From positions 164,257,252 through 164,321,251 of the forward strand of contig NC_080540.1 of assembly GCF_028640845.1 (NCBI RefSeq): DNA of 64,000 bases, read 5' to 3'. The position numbers and the translations under genes were made by a program. Origin of the DNA: Ahaetulla prasina. Its lineage: Eukaryota; Chordata; Lepidosauria; Squamata; Colubridae. The notes beneath the pieces are model-generated. The model worked only from the letters and a program-made list of their open reading frames with translations. It searched no databases and was not told the DNA's origin. Positions 58,425 through 64,000 of the stretch are shown piece by piece (the first letter of the stretch is position 1; each line of letters opens with the position of its first letter).

Positions 58425-59006
58425 ATTTTAATTTAAAAAGTTTTATTTTAACATTCCAATAACATATCCATTAACATATTTAATGTACCATCATATACAA
58501 TTAATCGGACCTGCCCAGTCACCACCCCCTTCCTTTAACTCTCTTCCCTTCTCTATCTTCTTCTACTTTCCATAACCATCCTCCCCTTCTCTTATCTACA
58601 TCCTCTCCTCCTTCCTCCCTACTCCTTTCTTCTCCCTCTTCTATCCCTCTTCCTTCCTTTCCTCTTCCTCCTCTTCTCTTTCCTACCTCCTTCTCTCTTC
58701 TACTTCCTTCTTTCCCCTCATTCTGAAGTGGTAGCCAGGCAGCTCCGATCTTACATTAATTATACATCTTCAATCATCTTTGTACATTAACTATCAATCC
58801 ATTTTCTACCCTCATTCACCCTCACCCTCCCTTTCCCTTCCTCCCCCCACCCCCCGGGACATCCGAGAACCGAATACAGGGTATGAAACTAACAACTAAC
58901 AACAAAAATTAAAATATAGCACAAATCATAATCCATAATCACTCCTTAAAACCTCCACTCCCCTTCCAGAGACAAAAAAGATAATTTTCTTCCAATCCAT
59001 TATATA

Positions 59007-59249
59007 TCAGACCATTCCACTCCTAGAGTTCTCAGAAATTTCCGATTGAGTTAGTGTTTGTTCTTGAATAAAGTACATAGTTTTTAATATCCAACCTTCA
59101 TCAATCAATATCAAAACAACGTTCCATCTTCCAATATTCACCAAGGGTTCTTCTAAAATGTCTTTCTTCCTTAAGCAGTCTCTCAAGAATAGTTCATATT
59201 TCCAACTTAATTTCTTTAATTTTTCTGTCCAACCTTCAAGGGTAAACAA
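59007..59249 (-). other. Unassigned 80-codon open stretch in HAL1-like element
   Basis: MFTLEGWTEKLKKLSWKYEL and following residues, AT-rich and Lys/Leu-rich. No similarity to L1 ORF2 that I can see. It occupies the place where ORF2 should end; it may be chance or a captured sequence. Confidence 0.3.
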
Positions 59250-59689
59250 TAGTCCATCTTTTCACATCTTTAACATTTATATACAACAAATAATATTACA
59301 AATATCCAATATATCAATTGTAATAATTAAAATCTTCACTTTACCTTACTTATATCAAATAACAGTATTAAAATTACACCTATAACTTATCCAAAATGTA
59401 TCTATTATAACAATTACATTCTAATTAGCCATATAGCAACATTACATCCATCTCTTAAATATAATATTTAATCCAAATTCCTAAATTTTACTATCTATCC
59501 TCCAAAGTTAAACAATATTCCATCTTATTCCTTTATACCTCAAATATATCAAATAGTACCCCTAAAATTACACATTTATATCCAAAATAAATCATTTACA
59601 AAAATTAACCATAATCATATATAATAAAGTTAAACATTCTCCCTCCCCTTCTTCTGTCTTACACATTTTCCACCATCTATTCACCATTC

Positions 59690-60609
59690 AACTTAACATC
59701 TATTAATAAAGAATTCCCAATCTTTAATACATTAGTGTAAAAATCTCGTGCTTTACAAATTGTATTGAGAAAATACTTTCTTCCTTTATAATTCACTGTT
59801 AAACCAGCTGGAACCTCCCATCTAAAATATATCTGATGTTTCTTAAACTCATCCACTCAAAAGGCAAATTCTTTTCTCTTTCTTAACATTTTAGGAGGAA
59901 TTTCCTTCATCATTATTATATCTTGTCCTAATATTTGAAATTTATTTTTATAAAATGCTTGCAAAATTCCATACCTAATCTTCTTATTTGTAAAATAAAT
60001 AACCACATCTCTCGGTAAACACTTCTGCCTTGCCCACCAAGAATTAACACGATAATTTTTTTCAATATTAACTTCAAAATCTTCTGGTTCCACTCCCTCT
60101 ATTTGAGCAAAGGCCTGAATAAAAATCTCTTTCAAATTTTCTTCCTTACACTCTTTTAATCCTCTCACCCTTATAGCATATTCCATTAATTTATATTGTA
60201 ATATAACTCTTTCTTCATCTGCCTTATCAACCTTAACCTGAATATCATCTATTTTATTTTCTAAATTCAGATTAATTTGAACTTCATCTATTTTCCTTTG
60301 CAAATCTAAATTAATTTGGTTAAATTCATCCAGTCTTTCTTCTGTCTGTGTACTAGATAACAATATTGGGGTAATTGATTCCTTTAATTCTTTCATCTCC
60401 CTCCTCTGCTCTTCCACCAAATCTTTAAAATCCAGTATTTCTTTCTCCATTTCATTAAATTTTTGATCTATTTCTGAAAGATGAGCCTCCATAAGCTCCT
60501 TTAAAAAATTCCTTAGACTTTCTTTAATATCCTCTCTCAATTTCCGTACCTGAAGTGAAAAAATTTCCAATATTTTAGAAGTGGTTAAATCTCTTTGCTT
60601 AAAGGCCAT
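59690..60609 (-). pseudogene. HAL1-like L1 ORF1, one nonsense codon
   Basis: ATG at 60609 (MAFKQRDLTTSKILEIF). Long coiled coil (residues about 25-150: ESLRNFLKELMEAHLSEIDQ and onward), RRM-like part (YAIRVRGLKECKEENLKEIF; RVNSWWARQK; DVVIYFTNKK), then TGA at about 59858. The same frame continues for about 55 codons (EFKKHQIYFRWEVPAGLTV) to about 59690. The coding potential was lost only recently. Confidence 0.85.
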
Positions 60610-61664
60610 TTTTAAACTAAATAATACCAAGAAGAAGAAAAAAAGGAATAAAAAGAAAAAAAAATTCAATAAACTTTTCTTCTTAAACACTGTAAGAAAA
60701 AGATAATAAAAAAAAGCAGAGATTTTAAAAAAAAGGAATTCCATTTTTTAAAAAAAATATCTTGTTATATTCTTCTTAAAGGTTCCACGCCAGCAATTGT
60801 AATCAGCATTTCTTATCTTTCGCTTATCTTAGCTTTCACTTTCAAGACACAAAACGCCATCTTTCATCATCTCCACTCTTGAATACAAATACCTTCTCTG
60901 TCAGGGAGTTAAAATTATCTTACAATCAAATGCCAGCCCTCCTGTTTTCGGCTCTTTCCGTGTTGGCAATCTATCAATAATCCTTTTCAGTCACGGAGAT
61001 GGACGCTGCGTTTTGTTCTGCATTTGCAGAAGCGTTCTGGATTCTGGAGCTTTTTTCAAGCTATAGAAGGAGCGTTCCCAATAAACCACCAGAAATCATT
61101 CTGGGGCTTTCCTTGGGGGCTCAACTTCAGCCCAAATGCTCACCTCCCCCTCTTTGCCCGAGGGCAGAGATTTACGAGCTGTTGACAGCAGATTAACGCT
61201 GTCTAAACAGCTCTACAGAATCACACAGAACTGGCGGACTGAAATAGCCCGCCATTAACGAAGCGGAGCCACCCGGAAGTCCATCAACAACATGAAATTT
61301 AATGTGGAGAAAAACAAGATTTTATACTTAGGCAGGAAAAACCAAAGGTACAAAAACAGAATGATTGAAACCTGGCTCAAAAACATTAACTGTGAGAAGG
61401 ACCTTAGAGCCCTAGTAGACAATCACTTAAATGTGAGCCAGCACTGTACAGCAGCAGCCAAAAAAGCTAATACAATCTTTGGTTGTATAAACAGAGGCAT
61501 AATATTGAAATCACATGAAGTTTTAGTACCTTAGTTATAAATCCTTAGTAAGACCACATCTGGAATACTACATTCAATTTTGGTCACCACATTACGAAAA
61601 AGATGTTGAGACTTGGAAAAAGTGCAAAGAAGAGCAACTAAGATGATTAAGAGCCTGGAGACAA

Positions 61665-61884
61665 AAACATGCAAAATGTTTTATCGTTGGCATCTACCCC
61701 TGGCAATGTTCGCAAAAATGTTCCCCAAAGACTGGCAAACTGTTGGAGGTGTAATTATGAACAAGGGACTTTTTATCACATGTGGTGGACGTGCCCAAAA
61801 GCTAAGAGGTATTGGATGACAATAAAAAAATGTTAATAAAAAAATTACAGAACAAAAAGTTGATATGAAACCAGAACTGTTCTG
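61665..61884 (+). mobile_element. L1 ORF2 C-terminal fragment
   Basis: MFYRWHLPLAMFAKMFPKD then a WKCN...YHMWWTC-like motif in shifted frames, the same block as 8339-8470. It is cut at its right by the next L1. Confidence 0.75.
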
Positions 61885-62502
61885 GGCTTCCGGTGGCTTC
61901 CGTCTTCCCCGGAGGACGTCTGGAATGGCGTCCCGAACTGAGATTCTGTAAAAGTTGGTGAAACAGTGGAGAACAGCTGTTAGCCAGCTTCAAAGCTTTT
62001 CTCTGAGTGAAAGAGAATAGCGAAGAGTGGCTGGATAGCAGAAGATTGCCCCAGGGGCTCTGCTTTCTTATGCAGAGTCTCGGAGGGGTGCCTGCTTAAT
62101 CCAGCCCTACTCCAGACTCGGCTCAATCCTGCTAATTAGGCAGGACAAGAGGAAGACGCCCACCTCTGCTCCATTGATTCCGTTTTGAATAACTAAAAGC
62201 AGACGGGACAAATACAAGTGATCGATTACTGGGGAAGCAAGAAGAGAGCTGACTTCTACTTCTTTTTTAAAAAAGGGGAAAACTTTTTCTCACTTTAACT
62301 TAGTGAAGGAAGAAATGGCGTCTGAGAGGAAGTGGATTGGAGGCTGATTGTGAGAGAAAGGAAGTTCGTCTTTGTGGATTTTGGCTGAATAGAAGCTCTC
62401 CATAGAAGGCAAGGTGAAAGTTTTTATTTTACAACTTTAATTTGAGACTTTTTGAGACGTTGAGATTTTACAATTCTAATTAGAGACTTTACTTAAATTA
62501 AA

Positions 62503-63575
62503 ATGGCTTCTAAGCCACCAAAAGCTCCCATGACGAGAAGGGGGTCTGAAACTAACTTAGAAGATATGTTAAAGGAACAGAACAGAGTTTCTGAAGAGCG
62601 ATTTAAAGAAATTAGGATTAATATTCATGGTGTGAAGGATCAACTTAGGGAAGAAATTAAAGAGACTAATAAAAAAATTAGAGAAGATTTATTGATGGTT
62701 TTTCAAGGTTTGGCAAAAAATTTGGAAGTAATGGAGGATAAAGTGGAAGTAATTAGTCAAGCAAATCAGTATTTGGATAATAAAGTTGGAGAGCTCCAAA
62801 ATAAAGTGGATAAAAATGAGGACCATGTGGTGGTATTGCAATATAGAGCGTTGGAGAAGGCTTTGAGAATTAGGGGTCTTCAAGACTGGAAGGAAGAAGA
62901 TCTTTAAAAAGTTATATCAGAAGCCTTAGCTGAAATGTTAGGAATGGACTCTCGAGAACTTGATTTTCAAATTGATATGGCATATAGGGTTAATTCTTGG
63001 GTAGCGAGGCAGAAAAAGCTCCCAAGAGACATTGTAATTTATTTTTTGACTTCTACAATAAGAAATCAGATTTTGCAAGCTACATACCAAAAGAAATTGC
63101 AAATAGCAGAACAGGAGGTATTGGTTTTGAAAGAGATCCCTGCTAAAATGTTAAAGGATAGAAGGGATTTTAGGTTTTTTACACAAGAGCTTAAGAAGCA
63201 TCAGATTCAATATAGATGGGAGGTTCCAATTGGCTTAACAGTATTTTTTCAAGGCAGGAGATATCGAATTGATCTGAGTTGAAAGCAAAAGATTTTCTTT
63301 TTAATGTATTGAAAGTGGATGTAGAAACAGTGGATAAAAGTCTTCAAGAGAAACAGAGTGGGAAAGCTGAAACTGCACCTGTGATGTCAGTACCTCAAGA
63401 ACAACCTCAAGAACAAAGAGTGACAAGGGGAGCTATTAGGCGTAAGGAGATAGAGGAACGACTTCAAAGACAGGAACGGGATTCCACTACTGAAGCTATG
63501 GGAGGAGCCAAGCCGAAGAGTGAGAGTCTTCAGCTAATTGCTCAGAAGCTTCAAGAGGCCAGTGATGGCAAATAA
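62503..63575 (+). pseudogene. L1 ORF1, one nonsense and one frameshift
   Basis: ATG 62503; TAA at 62905-62907 follows ALRIRGLQDWKEEDL, and the same frame resumes with the RRM-like region ([20 protein letters not shown]). At about 63280 a shift leads to the frame ending GAKPKSESLQLIAQKLQEAS with stop 63573-63575. N-terminus Lys-rich, coiled coil 62550-62820. Confidence 0.88.
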
Positions 63576-64000
63576 ATTTTTGACATGGAATGTTAATGGT
63601 TTAAATTCAGCACAGAAAAGAAGAAAAATATTCCATTATTTGAAACAATTTAAAAATGATGTGATATGTTTGCAAGAGACACATATAAAATTATCAGATC
63701 AGAAATATTTGATTAATTCGAAATTAGGTAAACATTTTGTTTCTTCTGCTCCGAATAAGAAAAATGGTATAGTTATATATTTGAAGAAAAATATATCAGC
63801 TAAATTAATTGAAACGGACATTCAAGGAAGATATATTGCTATTGAATTGATTTTAGAAGGAAAAAAGACACTTGTGATTGGCATATATGCACCTAATCAA
63901 CAACAAGAAAAATTTTATAAACTGTTACATGAAAAATTGACTCTTTGGGACTATAAAACATTTATTATATTAGGGGATTGGAATGGTGTAATGGATATTA
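63565..64000 (+). CDS. L1 ORF2, N-terminal endonuclease (partial, open to edge)
   Basis: ATG 63565 lies inside the last codons of ORF1 (11-nt overlap). 145 open codons show the APE-like endonuclease: [26 protein letters not shown] (metal-binding Glu) and FIILGDWNGVMDI (catalytic Asp and Asn). It nicks target DNA to prime reverse transcription. Whether the rest is intact lies outside the window. Confidence 0.9.
   Translation, partial: MANKFLTWNVNGLNSAQKRRKIFHYLKQFKNDVICLQETHIKLSDQKYLINSKLGKHFVSSAPNKKNGIVIYLKKNISAKLIETDIQGRYIAIELILEGKKTLVIGIYAPNQQQEKFYKLLHEKLTLWDYKTFIILGDWNGVMDI

Larger units (their letters stand above)
58425..61283 (-). mobile_element. ORF1-only (HAL1-like) L1, 2.9 kb, minus strand
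   Basis: The 5' UTR starts near 61283 (ggacttccgggtggctccgc on the minus strand), ORF1 begins at 60609, and the 3' UTR with its polypurine tract (58500-58870) resembles that of the 22-kb L1. Between ORF1 and the 3' UTR there is only about 0.7 kb without endonuclease or RT motifs. An imperfect 14-bp duplication flanks it. L1s that keep ORF1 but lost ORF2 are called HAL1 in mammals. Confidence 0.75.
55385..61660 (+). mobile_element. CR1/L3-like LINE of copy B, split by two insertions
   Basis: Pieces 55385-55430 (tcagcaagacattcaacaaa), 58115-58424 (FADDTK block at about 58315; DLDRLEQW-like 58380-58400) and 61284-61660 (MKFNVEKNKILYLGRKNQ... IFGCINRGIILKSHE) are consecutive parts of one element, homologous to 5320-5700 in copy A. 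The gaps are the L2 and HAL1-like L1 insertions. Confidence 0.82.
61885..64000 (+). mobile_element. L1 LINE, 5' part, running off the right edge
   Basis: The 5' UTR starts at gggcttccggtggcttccgt, ORF1 at 62503, ORF2 from 63565 beyond the window. Organisation equals the L1 at 22090, including the 11-nt ORF overlap. Confidence 0.93.

Overview
ORGANISM AND SETTING. This is vertebrate nuclear DNA: spliced exons with GT-AG introns, tRNA-derived SINEs, L1, L2, CR1, Rex1-type, R4-type and BovB-like LINEs, hAT MITEs, solo LTRs, a DIRS retrotransposon and a Copia remnant. Sauria-type SINEs with ACCTTT tails, BovB-like tails, and a Rex1/CR1-clade LINE whose tail is a TTCTA pentanucleotide repeat point to a squamate, probably a snake. 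No bacterial, CRISPR or operon features are present.

HOST GENE. The only host gene recognised is sterol O-acyltransferase 2 (SOAT2/ACAT2, MBOAT family), and the window holds two head-to-tail copies on the + strand. Copy A (1-5.3 kb) enters from the left edge with only its last four coding exons, which I number 12-15 (689-4659). Copy B is complete: 15 coding exons from 14707 to 54633, all splice phases compatible, 1575 coding nt, 524 codons plus stop. The human protein is about 522 aa. Exons 12-15 and their introns and 3' flank in copy B (from about 49147) align along their length with 1-5.7 kb, so the locus is a tandem duplication. The copies differ mostly at amino-acid-changing positions, while both keep the catalytic motifs.

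LAYOUT. 0-5.8 kb: copy A 3' end. 5.8-14.6 kb: intergenic repeats (5S-rRNA-like SINE, L1 pieces, hAT MITEs, Ty1/Copia remnant, Sauria SINE, R4/Dong-like LINE, tRNA SINE). 14.7-16.9 kb: copy B exons 1-4. 17.1-27.5 kb: intron 4, filled by an old element with 65-bp inverted ends and an unrecognised degraded coding domain, invaded by a SINE, two Rex1-type LINE copies and a 5.3-kb L1. 28-38.8 kb: exons 5-9 with two hAT elements (one hosting a GC-rich L2 LINE) and a solo LTR. 39.2-45.4 kb (intron 9): a nearly whole DIRS retrotransposon with diagnostic inverted termini and internal complementary region. 45.8-54.6 kb: exons 10-15 with a small local tandem duplication and hairpin MITEs. 55.4-64 kb: downstream CR1 remnant invaded by an L2 LINE with a 781-codon open frame, an ORF1-only (HAL1-like) L1, and the 5' part of another L1 running off the right edge.

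HOW IT FITS TOGETHER. The duplication acts as a clock: several insertions (hAT MITE in A; L2, HAL1-like L1, solo LTR and a LINE tail in B) occur in only one copy, some with an intact empty site in the other. The catalogue-new aspects are the duplicated and diverged SOAT2, the orphan ITR-bounded element in intron 4, and the ORF1-only L1.
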